Source: Nematopogon swammerdamellus (lineage: Eukaryota > Arthropoda > Insecta > Lepidoptera > Adelidae). Taken from it: a DNA stretch of 64,000 nucleotides. The notes beneath the pieces are model-generated. The model had not been told where the DNA came from. It saw nothing but the letters and a program-made list of their open reading frames with translations, and ran no database searches. The translations under genes were made by a program, and so were the position numbers. Location of the stretch: the NCBI GenBank assembly GCA_946902875.1, contig OX336355.1, positions 12,867,347 to 12,931,346 of the forward strand. Direction: 5' to 3'. Shown here one piece after another: positions 9,479 to 20,003 of the stretch; position 1 is the first letter of the stretch, and the number at the start of each line of letters is the position of its first letter.

Positions 9479-9959
9479 AGCAACCTGATAACTAACTGTC
9501 ACCTGCATGAGAAATCTTACTTTAACCGTGAGAAAACTGTTAGACGAAATTTAACCGGAGGCGGTAACACTGACCTGAATTTAGTCGCACTGATCGGCCA
9601 GGATGTGAACCTACGACAACAGAGTTACCGAGTTACAGAGTTACACAAGCTTGAGCGCCACTCATGTGTAATTAATTATATCAATTCAACACAGCCATAG
9701 TATGCGGATAACTCAATATCCTTGAAACTGAACACAGCCTACTAATTTCCAGGCGGCCTAATTAACGCTTGTCCTTCGCTCGGTACACCGCACTGAAGAA
9801 GCGCCTATATACGTAGCTTAAGTTAGTGAGCGTATCCTACAATTTAGTGGATCTCTTATTGACTTGATCTCTACTCGTTTCTGAGAAAAAGGGTATTGAC
9901 AGACAAAACCAACAAACCAATTTGCTTTACATTATATGTAACTACAAATTTATAATTTT

Positions 9960-10150
9960 TTTCTTTATTTTTTTATTTTTTGGAAAGCGCGACATGTGGC
10001 ATCCTTTCACTTACAAGTAGGTGACTAACGATGCCGATGGACATTCTGTGATGCACAGGGATTTCGAATGCCATGCCGGCCTGACAGGAGCCTTTTCACG
10101 CCCCTTTTGAACGCGTTCCACATTTTCCCAGTTCTGTGAATAAATAAAGA
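9960..10150 (-). pseudogene. Jockey/CR1-like LINE C-terminus, decayed
   Basis: Minus-strand copy of the 1.4-kb family. The 3' box (GCGCGACATGTGGCATC on the plus strand), the GGCATGGCATTCG box and the ATTCACAGAACTGGGAAAATG box are present in order. A deletion removes the segment for the FPPKYS motif. Confidence 0.75.
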
Positions 10151-11285
10151 CCTGTGATAAAAGACTTTATGTCACTTAATGCGTAGCAAGAGCCGGCTTA
10201 TTGCCTTAGGCAATTTCCTCCAGTCAACCCGGTGGACCTACATTTTTACATGGAATCCGAACCATGGGTGACATAAATGGCCAATGATATTTTAGGAAAG
10301 ATAGGTTATCTATTTGACATTCAGTGCTCACACATGGCACGTCCTTGAAAAGTTGAGAGGAAGAACTATAAAGTGATGCGCCGACTCGAATAGTCTTATT
10401 CCAATTATTAGAATTAGTGCAGAATCTCATTTCATTACACACGACGGCATTTTCGGTGTGTTAGCGGCTCGTGGTTAGCGGTCCGAACGCGTGCGTAGTT
10501 GGTGGGCGACTAACTTCAGACAGGACTGTGGTCTTGTATTTATTGTGGCTCAGATAACCTATCTACCTCATTTTAACTTATATTATCATTGTAAATGGCC
10601 GTATCTTTCGATTGCGTTGAATTAAAAGCTTGAATTTTTCACACCTCCAAGGGACCGTATTTAATATTAATTTCAACTTGATACCTCTACCCGTTCCTGA
10701 GAAAAAGGGTGGTAACAGACGGACAGACAGACAGACAGACGAACGGACAACAAAGCAATCCTATAAGGGCAAATTCTAATTAACGCTTGTACATTTCTCA
10801 GTAAACCGCACTGAAGCACCTAAGCATTAGAGAGTGTATCCTACAATTTAGTGGCTCTGTTATTGACGAATAGAGATTTTGATGAATAAATAGATTTTCG
10901 TTCGATAAAGAGAGAGAGAGAGAAGAAATATTTCTCTTGTCATTGAGTTGATTATGCTGTACACCAGTCTCACTGATTAATTTAGGTATATAATAATGCA
11001 GATAATATATTTTCTTCATCAATCCTTCTTGGTCCAGCATCGCTGAGCCGACGACAGTCCGGCTCGTTCCCGCCCAGGGTCCTCCCGGGAAAAATAACAA
11101 GCGTGATGTTAGATATTTTTGGAGCTCTGTTTTATTGATCATTAATATTGATTACCGCGTTATTCTGTCTGATTAAATTCTTCAAAATATCCACTCACAA
11201 ATGTCCAGTCTTAATTGTCATGATGTGTATAGCTGCTTCTTCTTATAAAATTTCCATCTTTATATCTGCCTTCAAAATGTTTATA
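10151..11285. repeat. mixed small repeats, no gene
   Basis: This holds a short SINE-A scrap (TTTTTACATGGAATCCGAAC near 10.24 kb), a repeat X internal section (ACACCTCCAAGGGACCG to the ACAGACGGACAGACAG run at 10.64-10.75 kb), and an AG dinucleotide run at 10.91-10.92 kb. No coding region is convincing. Confidence 0.5.
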
Positions 11286-11289
11286 TACT

Positions 11290-11560
11290 AATGGGCAGTG
11301 TTATTACTTATTATCAATAATGCCGGTGGTGCGAATAACAACGGGAATGATTTTACACGTTGTGTTCCACAGTATTTCAATTTCTACTTTGAGGGCATTG
11401 TATTTTGATAATTTTTCTGCTCTCTTTTTTATTATGTTGTAGTCTGAGGGCACCGTTACATCAATGAGGTAGGTTTTATTTTTCAATTTATCAGTATATA
11501 CCAAATCTGGCCTACAGTCGGTATTGCGAGATCGGTCACTGGTAGTTCCTCGATGATTTT
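11290..11560 (-). pseudogene. Dong/R4-like LINE restriction-like endonuclease fragment
   Basis: On the minus strand CRPDLVYTD is followed by YLIDVTVPSDYNI, then RAEKLSKYNALK and VIPVVIRTTG-type text. RPD, 14 residues, then D is the signature of the restriction-like endonuclease (RLE) of site-specific LINEs, and the later helix and IPVVI block are typical of the Dong/R4 group. Upstream sequence on the same strand is out of frame and damaged. The catalytic Asp residues are intact but there is no complete protein. The reading stops after IIDNK. A Helitron-like element and a second piece of the same LINE lie at higher coordinates. Confidence 0.75.
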
Positions 11561-11700
11561 GCTAAGCTCATTTTCACTGACGTGTGGTTCATTACCAACA
11601 TGAATATTGTTGTTGTTGCAAATTGATGTTTCATTCTCAGGCACCACATATGGGCGTTGCACAACATTTTTGTGGGTGTAATTTTAATTATATATATGCA

Positions 11701-11928
11701 CTAGCTGTGCCCGCGGCTCCGCCCGCACTCATATTTGACTTATCTGCTAACCTCTTAAGCCATTTAGCGTGATAGTAAGTAGCCTATTGGTGATGTTAAG
11801 AATCAAGCTATCCGTAGATTTTTTTATTAAAATCGGTTCAGTGGTTCTCGAGTTATAAGCGGACAGACAGACATACAGACATACAGACAGAAAGAAAGCA
11901 GACGTTGAATTTTATTAAAGGTAAGGAT
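11701..11928 (-). mobile_element. Helitron-like element, 3' end on the minus strand
   Basis: The minus-strand 3' end reads GCGGGCGGAGCCGCGGGCAC then AGCTAG. A small GC-rich hairpin followed by CTAG is a Helitron-type end. The interior contains AAAATCGGTTCAGTGGTTCT and a GACAGACAGACATACAGAC run. The same element in plus orientation is at 14.43-14.64 kb. It splits two minus-strand pieces of one LINE. Confidence 0.65.
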
Positions 11929-11934
11929 TACGCT

Positions 11935-12075
11935 TTCGTCTCGTTCACTACCAATGCCACGTTTACCGTCGACCTCTCGTATGAGTACAATCTTTTGTAC
12001 ATCTCTAATTGTTTTGTAATAATTTCCTGGTCTTGTGTTGCAAATATATGGGATCCTAATTTGGGGGTGGTTTTA
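11935..12075 (-). pseudogene. probable upstream part of the same Dong/R4-like LINE
   Basis: In one minus-strand frame the text IFATQDQEIITKQ and a following K/Y-rich stretch resembles the conserved AIQDQVI-x-T block that precedes the zinc knuckle in Dong/R4-type proteins. It is separated from the endonuclease piece by the Helitron-like element. The match is short and the frame is broken beyond it. Confidence 0.45.
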
Positions 12076-12752
12076 TGAGCCGTGTAAAATATTTCTGATG
12101 TAAAGTATTTGTGGGTGCTAAGATTTGGTTAAACATCTCACCGTGAATGGGCATCAATTTCCACTTTTCTGTATAGATAAGTTTATAAGTATTGTATTGT
12201 CATCTTCAGAAGGTACAGTAAACGGTAGTAGAAAGTTAGGGAGAAGCGTGAGACGAAGAAAAGAAGGAGCGGAATGAGAGGGAAATTAAATTTTTAACGC
12301 ATGGAAATTTCGATGAAGTCAATAAACGCAATAAATGATTGCGAGTACCTTTTATAGGGTACTCGGATCTCGAATAATTTACAGTCAATATATTAAATCC
12401 TCCGTATATTCTCATACTATATTATGTAAGTACATTATATAGTGACACATCAGTGTTTTAATTATATTACCCAACAATGTTATGTAGTGGAGCTGTAATG
12501 TCATAGTATAATACCACGTCATGCGCATCGACCCGCGAGCATCCGCGAGGCATTGTCTGTCACGGGCCAAATTAGCCAGATTAACATTCTGATGAAATAC
12601 AGATATATTTGTTTGGGCTAGAGGCTAACCGAACAGTCTTGATGCTTGTTCTGTGGGTTCGGGCGGCAGTGTTCATGAACATTTTTGCCCGAAATTCGTA
12701 ATATCAAACCACATAGCTCCATAGGCGACCTTGAATTAAAGTCGTTATTTCT
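12076..12752. other. no recognisable gene
   Basis: AT-rich sequence with no motif that I recognise. Part of it may be more of the decayed LINE, but I cannot support that. Confidence 0.35.
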
Positions 12753-12755
12753 CTT

Positions 12756-13141
12756 TTTTTTTTTTTATGGAAACTGACACGGTTGCCTACATCACCTACA
12801 ACGTCCGTGATGTCAGCCCATAACACCGGGTGAACTAGGTGCCAAGTCAGTGCTTCCCCCTTTGATCGTGCCGGCTAAACTGAACTCGTCGGAAAACACA
12901 AACTATTTACATAGCCGTTTGGACCGACGTTTCATTCAGTGCGGTGGTACCAACCCGGGCGGGTTAAACCCTACCACCAAGTAAGATTAGAAGGGAAGGG
13001 ACCTACAGTTTTACGAGGAATCCGAACCTCGGTCAGCCTCCAAAGGTCAGCGGTCACCCATCCAAGTACTGACCGCAACCCGCGTTGCTTAACATTCAAT
13101 AGCGACAGTTGACTGTCTGCACCACTGAGCTATGAGGCTGA
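12756..13141 (-). repeat. SINE-A, full-length copy
   Basis: A complete minus-strand copy. From its 5' end (high coordinate): GTCAGCCTCATAGCTCAGTG with an A-box-like motif, GACAGTCAACTGTCGCTATT, the 5S-like block TTAAGCAACGCGGGTTGCGG then TCAGTACTTGGATGGGTGAC, the B-box-like GGTTCGGATTCC, the GTAGGTCCCTTCCCTTCT middle, the GGTACCACC hairpin, the body, and an A tail of about 13. Length is about 386 bp. Confidence 0.9.
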
Positions 13142-13234
13142 CAAAGGGGAATTGTTTCTCTGCCTACCCAACTGGGAAACCGGCGTGACGTTATGTACCT
13201 ATATATGTATATTATTTTGGAACACTATTAAAAC

Positions 13235-13330
13235 TTACACCACACTGTATACCGTCAATCGGGGTAAGCAGAATAATCGGTGTTGTACTGCGAACATTCG
13301 AAAGGTTCACTGAACTAAATCACTGTAAGG
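13235..13330 (-). repeat. repeat B 3' end fragment
   Basis: The CCACACTGTATACCGTCAAT and GGGGTAAGCAGAATAATCGG boxes match the 3' part of repeat B. The stem partner is lost. Confidence 0.6.
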
Positions 13331-13354
13331 GATAAGTCCGCCCTTACGCGTTGT

Positions 13355-13562
13355 TTTTTATAGAAAGCGCGGCATGTGGTGCCGAGCCACCCATAAGGTG
13401 CCTAACGACGCCCATGGACATTCGGTCGTATGAGGGGGTTGCGAATGCCATGCCGGCCTGACAGGTGCCTATTCACGCCCCTCTTGAAGGACCCAAGACG
13501 GGGGGAAATATATGGGCAGGGAGAGCGTTCCAGAGTTACCGGTTCTGTAGATTCTGTACGCC
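13355..13562 (-). pseudogene. Jockey/CR1-like LINE C-terminus
   Basis: Minus-strand copy of the 1.4-kb family: the plus strand reads GAAAGCGCGGCATGTGGTGC, then CGAATGCCATGCCGGCCTGA, and ends near CCAGAGTTACCGGTTCTG. The frame encodes the W-x-x-LP tail in decayed form. Confidence 0.75.
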
Positions 13563-14430
13563 TTATGTAAATAATGTAAATATTTTATTGTGCTTGTTTC
13601 TGTAAAATATTTTTGAGCAATAAATTATTCCTATCTAACCTTAGTGAAGTATTTGAACAAGATAACTATCAAGCTGTTACTGCTGGGGCGACGACGACGG
13701 TCGAATTGGAAGAAATTTTCGTATTGTAATATTATTATTATTTTAGGCATTTACCTACTGCACGATTAAAATATATTTAATCGAAAGTATCAAAACACGA
13801 AACCGCGCTACACACAATAATCCAGCAATAGAGACAAACCCATTAGTTGTGGTTCAACCACGCACAGTGGCGCCCCCTCACCCCCCCCCCCCCCCCCCCC
13901 CCTCCGCCCCTAAATACACTCCGCCGCAAAATTACACATATTTATTACTGAAAATATCCAATGGCGCATGTCAATTATGAATTCTGTGCCTTCAGCTCAA
14001 AAGCAATTCTGTATTAGTATGTCGATTTTACGACCTTTTTTTTCTTACTGTAAGTAAGCTGAACATTTTAATTTTATTGTGTATCTTGGTTTTTATGTTT
14101 TATGTTGATGGTACATTGTTTGACCGCACGCGAACTATGGAGATTGTCGGCTATTAATCATAATGGGGTTTAAATGAATGGGAGCAACATTCGTCTGTAT
14201 GTGTGTGTACGTAAATACAGTGATATCCTGACGAGCGAATATGGACTTAATTCCTAATCATCGAAGGAATCGTTTTCTGTGAACATAACAATTGAAGCCC
14301 GAATTGAAAACAGAGAGTCAAGTTGGCTTATTGTTTTCACAATTCGGAGTTAAATGAACATTTCTATTGCATTTCATAATCCCATAGGTAACGTGAGTAA
14401 TTAGGTAGAGTATCCTTCCAACGTCTGCTT
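13563..14430. other. non-coding stretch with a 22-C run
   Basis: No gene is supported. A run of 22 C at 13881-13902 sits in CTCACC...TCCGCCCC context and could form a G-quadruplex or i-motif. Its length is probably unstable in assembly and between individuals. Confidence 0.6.
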
Positions 14431-14636
14431 TCTGTCTGAGTGTCTGAGTGTCTGAGTGTATGTCTGTCTGTCCGCTTATAACTCGAGAACCACTGAACCG
14501 ATTTTAATAAAACTAAATTCTACGGATAGCTTGATTCTTCCCATCAACTATAGGCTACTTACTATCACGCTAAATGGCTTATGAGGTTAGCAGTGAAGTG
14601 AAATATGAGAGCGGGCGGAGCCGCGGGCACATCTAG
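14431..14636 (+). mobile_element. Helitron-like element 3' end
   Basis: The plus strand ends GAGCGGGCGGAGCCGCGGGC then ACATCTAG. The interior carries GTCTGTCTGTCCGCTTATAA and CTCGAGAACCACTGAACCGA, the complement of the 11.7-11.93 kb copy. The 5' end cannot be placed. GTCTGAGT triplication lies at its left side. Confidence 0.6.
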
Positions 14637-15068
14637 TATATAATAAATAATAATGTACTCTCAGTCATTGAAATTACTTATATGTAAATTTAGGTTGGTG
14701 GTGGTGATGAATGCAAGAAAATAACAAGTAACCATATCAAACAAATGATTACTTGATAAATAAATCAATGATATTAATGATATTTCGCTTTAGTCATGGG
14801 GACCATACTAATGGTCCCTGTGGACGATTATTTTTATTTATTATAGTTAGATATATTTTTATAGTTAATTTAGTAATTTTTAGGTTTAGTTTTAAATATT
14901 TTTAAATATTTTATTTCAAATAAAGTATTATGATACTACAAAACTTGCGATTTATAATAATAGAGGTTATTTAATGATCCAAAGTCACCAGGCAACCAAA
15001 TAGTGCCACACACTCACATGACACTCGAAATGCCAATAGTTTCAAACATTGAATATTCAAAATAAGAA
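14637..15068. other. no recognisable feature
   Basis: AT-rich sequence. No gene or named repeat is supported. Confidence 0.35.
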
Positions 15069-15490
15069 CGGCGCCTGGCCTCGTGGTCTGGGTATCGTCG
15101 CGTCGGCTTCTCCTGCGAGAGGTCCGAGGTTCGGATCCGGCCGACGACGTGTACTCAACTCACCAATGAGTTTTTTCTGACGGAAAAATTTACCTGCATA
15201 CCTACACCTGCTGCTTCACCGTTAGGAACCGATGTAAAACTGTAGGTCCCTTCCATTGCCCCTTACTAGGATGGTAGGCTCAAACTGTAGCCTACTGGGT
15301 TAGTACCACCGTACTGGATGTTCTCCTCTAGTCCAGTATAGCCAACAATCCCGGAAAGTCTCCGGTATGGCACCTACTTTCTCGGAGGTGGCATTGGCTG
15401 ATCGAAGCATATGCTTTGGCTCCTCTGACTCAGGCACCCATAAAGGATTACTTAAAAGAAAGATAAAAGATTACTTTCATAGCTTACGGT
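15069..15490 (+). repeat. SINE-C, best full-length copy
   Basis: The head reads GGCGCCTGGCCTCGTGGTCT then GAGGTTCGGATCCGGCC, giving A-box and B-box motifs of a tRNA-derived SINE. A linker follows, then a middle section AAAACTGTAGGTCCCTTCC, CCTTACTAGG, GGTAGG and GTACCACCGTACTG that is shared with SINE-A, and a tail section with CTCTAGTCCAGTATAGCC and TTCTCGGAGGTGGC that is not. The 3' end decays into unrelated sequence after GGATTACTTAAAAG. A plus-strand frame through the tail is not a gene. Confidence 0.8.
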
Positions 15491-16030
15491 TCCAAGCGTG
15501 TGTCAATAACGTAAAACGTGGATATATTTTGTCTCTGCCAAGCCCATTGAGAAGTAGGCTTGACGCTATGTGCGAATTTATATGTAGAGGAAGATTTCTC
15601 TAGACAACAGGCACGAGGCTACATCTCGAGGTGTATCTCTGTTTTCTCTTCAATAATCCTTCAATATTTCAACCTCTTCACTGTAGACTCACAAATCTAT
15701 TAAACCCGTCAGCAATACTCAATTAAATGTTTCCGGTCCAGATTCCTTGTTTAAAAGTTACGAACAAACTAAAGTTCACTTTTAAACTGAAAACTGTTTA
15801 AATTTCAGACAGTCAAAATTAAAGACAACAACCATGTAGGTATGTAATATATCCTTGAATAATGGATTAGCAGGCAGAGTTTTTCTAATAATTGTTTTAA
15901 ACCTAGTAACTAATACATATTTCCAAGCTCATGAGAGTAAAATTGTCGAAATAGTCTCGAACAAAAAGTCTTATGTTTATCTATTCGTTATTAATATTTT
16001 ATGTTTATATGTTAGTTACTAAGCACGTAC
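15491..16030. other. no recognisable gene
   Basis: AT-rich. The right side, TTAGTTACTAAGCACGTACT, is shared with about 24.0 kb (TTAGTACTAAGCATGTACCA) and so belongs to a dispersed repeat. Confidence 0.4.
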
Positions 16031-16037
16031 TCGCTTT

Positions 16038-16200
16038 ATATATAGTACCTGGGCGACCGAGCTTCGCTCGGCGTCTACACCTATATAGATAAACTTAAAA
16101 AAAAACATTATCTATATACTAAATTTCATCCAAATCGTTAGAGCCGTTTCCGAGAAACCAATTGTATACTATATATATATATATACAAGTTTAGCTCACT
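16038..16200 (-). repeat. small dispersed element with CCGAGCTTCGCTCGG hairpin
   Basis: The left end TACCTGGGCGACCGAGCTTC then GCTCGG forms a 5-bp-stem hairpin. The interior reads AATTTCATCCAAATCGTTAG, and the right side is a TA repeat. This resembles small non-autonomous elements that I associate with Lepidoptera. Family name not assigned. Confidence 0.5.
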
Positions 16201-16212
16201 TATAGTAATAGG

Positions 16213-16418
16213 ATTTTTATTAGAAAAATGCAAAGCGAAAATATTGGAAAAAATACATCACGGCCAGGATTCGAACCTGGGTCTTAGGCCTGAGCCGCCA
16301 ACGCGATTATGCGAAATCATGAAGGTGCAATAGAACGAAAATTTGGAAATAAATACGTCACGTTCCGGTGGCGTAGTTGGTTATGATTTTCGCTTTGCAT
16401 TTTGCTAATAAAATTCGT
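16213..16418. repeat. tRNA-like element flanked by inverted ends
   Basis: The minus strand holds GGCGGCTCAGGCCTAAGACC then CAGGTTCGAATCCTGG, a good B box. The plus strand holds GGTGGCGTAGTTGGTTATGA, A-box-like. The outer ends TTTTTATTAG-AAAATGCAAAGC (about 16.22 kb) and GCTTTGCATTTTGCTAATAA (about 16.40 kb) are inverted copies. This looks like two halves of a tRNA-derived SINE joined in opposite orientation. It is not a functional tRNA gene. Confidence 0.55.
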
Positions 16419-17362
16419 TACTTTGGTTTGGTCACCCTGGCCTATAAGTTGGGCTAGGTTAAGTGCGATTAAAATAGTCTGCCAATTCTACATTCTTTGT
16501 CAGGTGTATGGCGATGCGATATTTCGCCCACTCGACAAGTTCCCGTTTCACCCGCTTGCCAACAGTTTCCGCAGTGTCCGCGCCTCAACTCCACCCACCA
16601 CACCCTCGAGACCCCCCCAACCAGTCCACTTCGGAGAGTGTACAGGCTGGCGAATTGCGGCGTTGTGTGAAAGGTTTCGCTACTGGCTACTGGGATACAT
16701 TGTAGTCTGCAATGTCTCCCAGTCGTAGACGGAAAAAATAGTTTTTATGATCGAAGCTCCCAGTAGCCAATTAATAAATGTTTTTCTTCACGGATATAAG
16801 GTGCGGTGGCGCACATTCGGATATCTCCGAGATATGCATGCACGCATTTTGCGTCTCTTTCGCACGCAATTCGTATTATTTCCCATAGTTCAAAGTTAAC
16901 TAACACTTCCAACTGTGCGTTACTGTACATCTGAATATCACAAGTTCAAAATATATACTAAGTGTTGATATTAGAGAGAACCATTATATTGTGACAGATT
17001 CCCCGTAAATTATAGCATTAAGTGGGAGTTGTAACATTGGCCCTTAGTTGTTACATCGGCCCTTAGTTGTTAAAAATAAAAAATCATGCTTTATTGCACA
17101 CCATCAAATAAAGGAACACTGGCATGATTTATAAAGAAACTTTTCTTCTATGCCGATCTTTCAGAACAGGCTGTACATAGTCTGAGTGGTGCAGTCCCTG
17201 GCTCGGCAACACTCCAGAGTTCCTGTCCGTCCAACTTATCTCATATAGTTGTTACATCTCACGAAGCCTCATGATCTTTACAGCAACGGCGTTGACCAAG
17301 TTGAGCATGACTGCTCTAAATATGGATCAAGTTAATGGTTCAGCGGGGTTATTTATTATCTA
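16419..17362. other. no recognisable gene
   Basis: Overlapping frames at 16.40-16.73 kb are in C-rich sequence without a known domain. CATTGGCCCTTAGTTGTTA and a near copy are adjacent at 17.03-17.07 kb. Nothing else is supported. Confidence 0.4.
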
Positions 17363-17363
17363 C

Positions 17364-18240
17364 TAGCTGTTGCCCGCGACTTTGCTCGCGTGAAATTCGT
17401 ATTTCAACGAAGAATGTAGGTAACTACGGGCGAGGCCGAAGGCCGACCTGAGTCCAGGTAAACGATAAACCTTCTCAAAGAAAGTTCGAGATGGTTAGTT
17501 AGTTACTAAGGGCGAGACCGATGGCCGAGCTGCGTTCAGGTAAACGATAAAAACCATCTAAAATAAAGTAAGTAACAAACGGCGAGGCCGAAGGCCCAGC
17601 TGTATCCTGGAAGACAATAAACCTTCTCGATGAAAGTAAGTAACTAAGGGCGAGGCCGAAGGCCGAGCTGTAGTCTGTAAGATGATAAACGTTCTCAAAG
17701 AAAGTCAATAACCATGACCGATCCGAAGGCCGAAGGCCGAAGGCCGAAGGCCGAGCTGCGTTCAGGAAGGCGATAAACTTTCTCGAAGAAAGTAAGTAAC
17801 TAATGGCGAGGCCGAAGGCCGAGCTGCGTTCAGGAAGGCGATAAACCATCTCGAAGAAAGGAAGTAACTAAGTCCGAGGCCGAAGGCTGAGCTGCGTTCA
17901 GGTAAACAATAAACCCTCTTACGTCCTCGGGTCTCCCCTTTAATGACTTGCTTTCTTCGATATAATATAATATCATTTACGCGAGCGAAGCTCGGCCTTT
18001 GGCCTCGCTCTTAGTCACTTAATTTCTTCGAGAAGGTTTATTGTTTAGCTTAACGTAGTTCGGCCTTCGACATCGTTCTCAGTGTCTTTGTTTGAGAAAG
18101 TATATGGTTTAGCTATACGCAGCTCCTCCATCGGCGTCGCCATTATTTAAATTTCTTCGTGAAGAATATCGTTTACGTGATCGGAGCTCGGCCTTCGGCC
18201 TCGCCCTTAGTTACTTACTTTCTTCGAGATGGTTCAATAA
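17364..18240. repeat. repeat M foldback array, capped on the left
   Basis: The left cap CTAGCTGTTGCCCGCGACTT is followed by GAAATTCGTATTTCAA. About eight forward units then carry GCGAGGCCGAAGGCCGAGCT, GCGTTCAGG, a GATAAACC section and GAAAGTAAGTAACTA. The centre (about 17.93-17.97 kb, TTTAATGACTTGCTTTCTTC) is followed by about four inverted units to 18.23 kb. The right cap is missing. At 17.72-17.75 kb the CCGAAGG core is expanded four times. Minus-strand open frames with SSAFGLA repeats are just this array. Confidence 0.85.
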
Positions 18241-18575
18241 TATCAGAGCGAATGCAATAGCGTTCTTTTTTGGCATTGTGAGATGCAACGCCTATATTAA
18301 ATACACTTCTGTCTTATCATCACATCTGCAAACGCAGCAATGTCTGTTTCGTTCGGTACTCTTGAAGTGTCTTCATGTACTTTTGATCTTTTCACCAGCG
18401 CAAAGCTAAGGAGCTTTACTTATCAAGAGCGTTAATGTGCGAATTGCTTTCATGTTGGGCATGTATTATTTTCATACTTGCTATTAATAAGGCGTGCATA
18501 CATCCCGTATTAGTCGCCAATGCCGTAGTAGTTGAAAGTTCAAACGAGTTACGATCGATTTTTTTTTAATTTACA
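18241..18575. other. no recognisable feature
   Basis: Spacer between the M array and a SINE pair. Nothing is supported. Confidence 0.35.
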
Positions 18576-18578
18576 CGA

Positions 18579-18892
18579 TTTGCTACATCAACTACAACAT
18601 TTGTGATGTCAGCCCATAACACCTTGGTGAACTAGGTGCCACGTGTGTGCTTTCCTTCGGTCGTGCCGGCTACACTGAACTGGACTGGACACGATCTATT
18701 TACACAGCCGTTTCAACCGACCTTCCATTCGGGCGGGTTAAAACCCCTACCACCTAGTAACGTGGAATCCGAACCACGGTCAACCTCCAACGGTCGAACG
18801 GTCACCCATCCAAGTACTGACCGCGCCCAGGTGAGCTTATGATCACGACCGATAGTCGACCGACCGCACCACTGAGCTACCGAGGCTGACAA
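18579..18892 (-). repeat. SINE-A, minus-strand member of a head-to-head pair
   Basis: Nearly full length with an internal loss of part of the middle section. The tail, GTAGTTGATGTAGC box, body, B-box-like GTGGTTCGGATTCC, 5S-like CAGTACTTGGATGGGTGACC and A-box-like TAGCTCAGTGG are all visible. The 5' end abuts the 5' end of the next copy. Confidence 0.85.
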
Positions 18893-18900
18893 TACATACA

Positions 18901-19210
18901 TGAGCACGGTCAGTACTTGGATGGGTGACCGCTCGACCGTTGGAGGCTGACCGTGGTTCGGATTCCCCATAAAACTGTAGGTCCCTTCCCTTCTTACCTT
19001 ACTAGGTAGTAGGCTTTATCCCGCGCGGGTTGGTACAACCGCACTGAATGAAACGTCGCTCGAAACGGCTATGTAAGTAGTTCGTGTTTTCTGTCGAGTT
19101 CAGTGTAGCCGACATGAAATGAAGGAAAGCACTGACATGGCACCTAGTTCACCCGGTGTTATGGGCTGACATGACTGATGTAGCCAACTGTGTCAGTTTC
19201 CTTAAAAAAA
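18901..19210 (+). repeat. SINE-A, plus-strand member of a head-to-head pair
   Basis: This begins inside the 5S-like block (CACGGTCAGTACTTGGATGG), then the B-box-like motif, middle, body and tail TCAGTTTCCTTAAAAAAAA. The tRNA-like part of the head is missing. The GACATCAC part of the tail box carries a deletion. With the preceding copy it makes an imperfect palindrome of about 630 bp. Confidence 0.85.
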
Positions 19211-19393
19211 ACATACAAGCATGATGGATGACACATCCCGATATTTTTGGCTGCTCGTAGCCGGGTAATCTATCTCTCTACATATAATAAAATCGTAAAG
19301 GTAAGAAAGTCTGTACATTGAATGTATTCGGAAAAAAACTAACCAGGGTGGCTTAAAATGAGATACTGAACATGTTAGAACAGTTTTTAAAAT

Positions 19394-20003
19394 TTTTGTT
19401 TGTTTGTTTGTCTGTACGCGCATCACGCAAAAACCACTGAACGGAATTAGACGAAACTTTGTATAGTGGCAGTTTATATTCCGGGTTAGGATAATACGCA
19501 AAAAAAAATATCAAAAATAAAAAAAAAATTAAACAATCATAAACATTATTGCGCGTTTAAAATCACGCAGTCCAAAGTACATAATTATATCTTGAGAACT
19601 GGCAGCAAATACAATTTGAATAAAATATTCATTCGAAATTTAAAAATAAGTAGATACAACGAAAATGACAGTTCTTCTTTTTTATAACTTGAACACAATT
19701 TTGTTTGTTTGTTTGTCTGTACGCGCATTACGCAAAAAGCACTGAACGGAATTAGACGAAACTTTGTATAGTGGCAGTTTATATGCCGGGTTAGGATAAC
19801 ACGCAAAAAAAATTATCAAAAATAAAAAAAAAATTAAACAATTATAAACATTATTGCGCGTTTAAAATCACGTAGTCCAAAGTACATAATTATATCTTGA
19901 GAACTGGCAGCAAATACAATTTGAATAAAATATTCATTCGAAATTTAAAAATAAGTAGATACAACGAAAATGACAGTTCTTCTTTTTTATAACTTGAACA
20001 CAA
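19394..20003. repeat. 305-bp tandem duplication
   Basis: Two adjacent copies with a 305-bp period, differing at only a few bases. Each starts TTTTGTTTGTTTGTTTGTCT, passes CACTGAACGGAATTAGACGA and ends GACAGTTCTTCTTTTTTATA. A third partial copy of the CACTGAACGGAATTTGACG section is at about 20.09 kb. The sequence belongs to a dispersed AT-rich repeat. Confidence 0.95.

Noticed and set aside
16402..16728. 108-codon frame with Pro-rich part
   Set aside because: It starts inside a tRNA-like repeat, and two frames overlap in the same C-rich segment, without a recognisable domain.
17400..18240. Regularly spaced repeats resembling a CRISPR array
   Set aside because: Units are adjacent 68-bp minisatellite copies with no unique spacers, reverse orientation in the middle, and are capped by transposon-like ends in animal DNA.
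18636..18970. Overlapping frames on opposite strands
   Set aside because: Both lie entirely in the inverted SINE-A pair.
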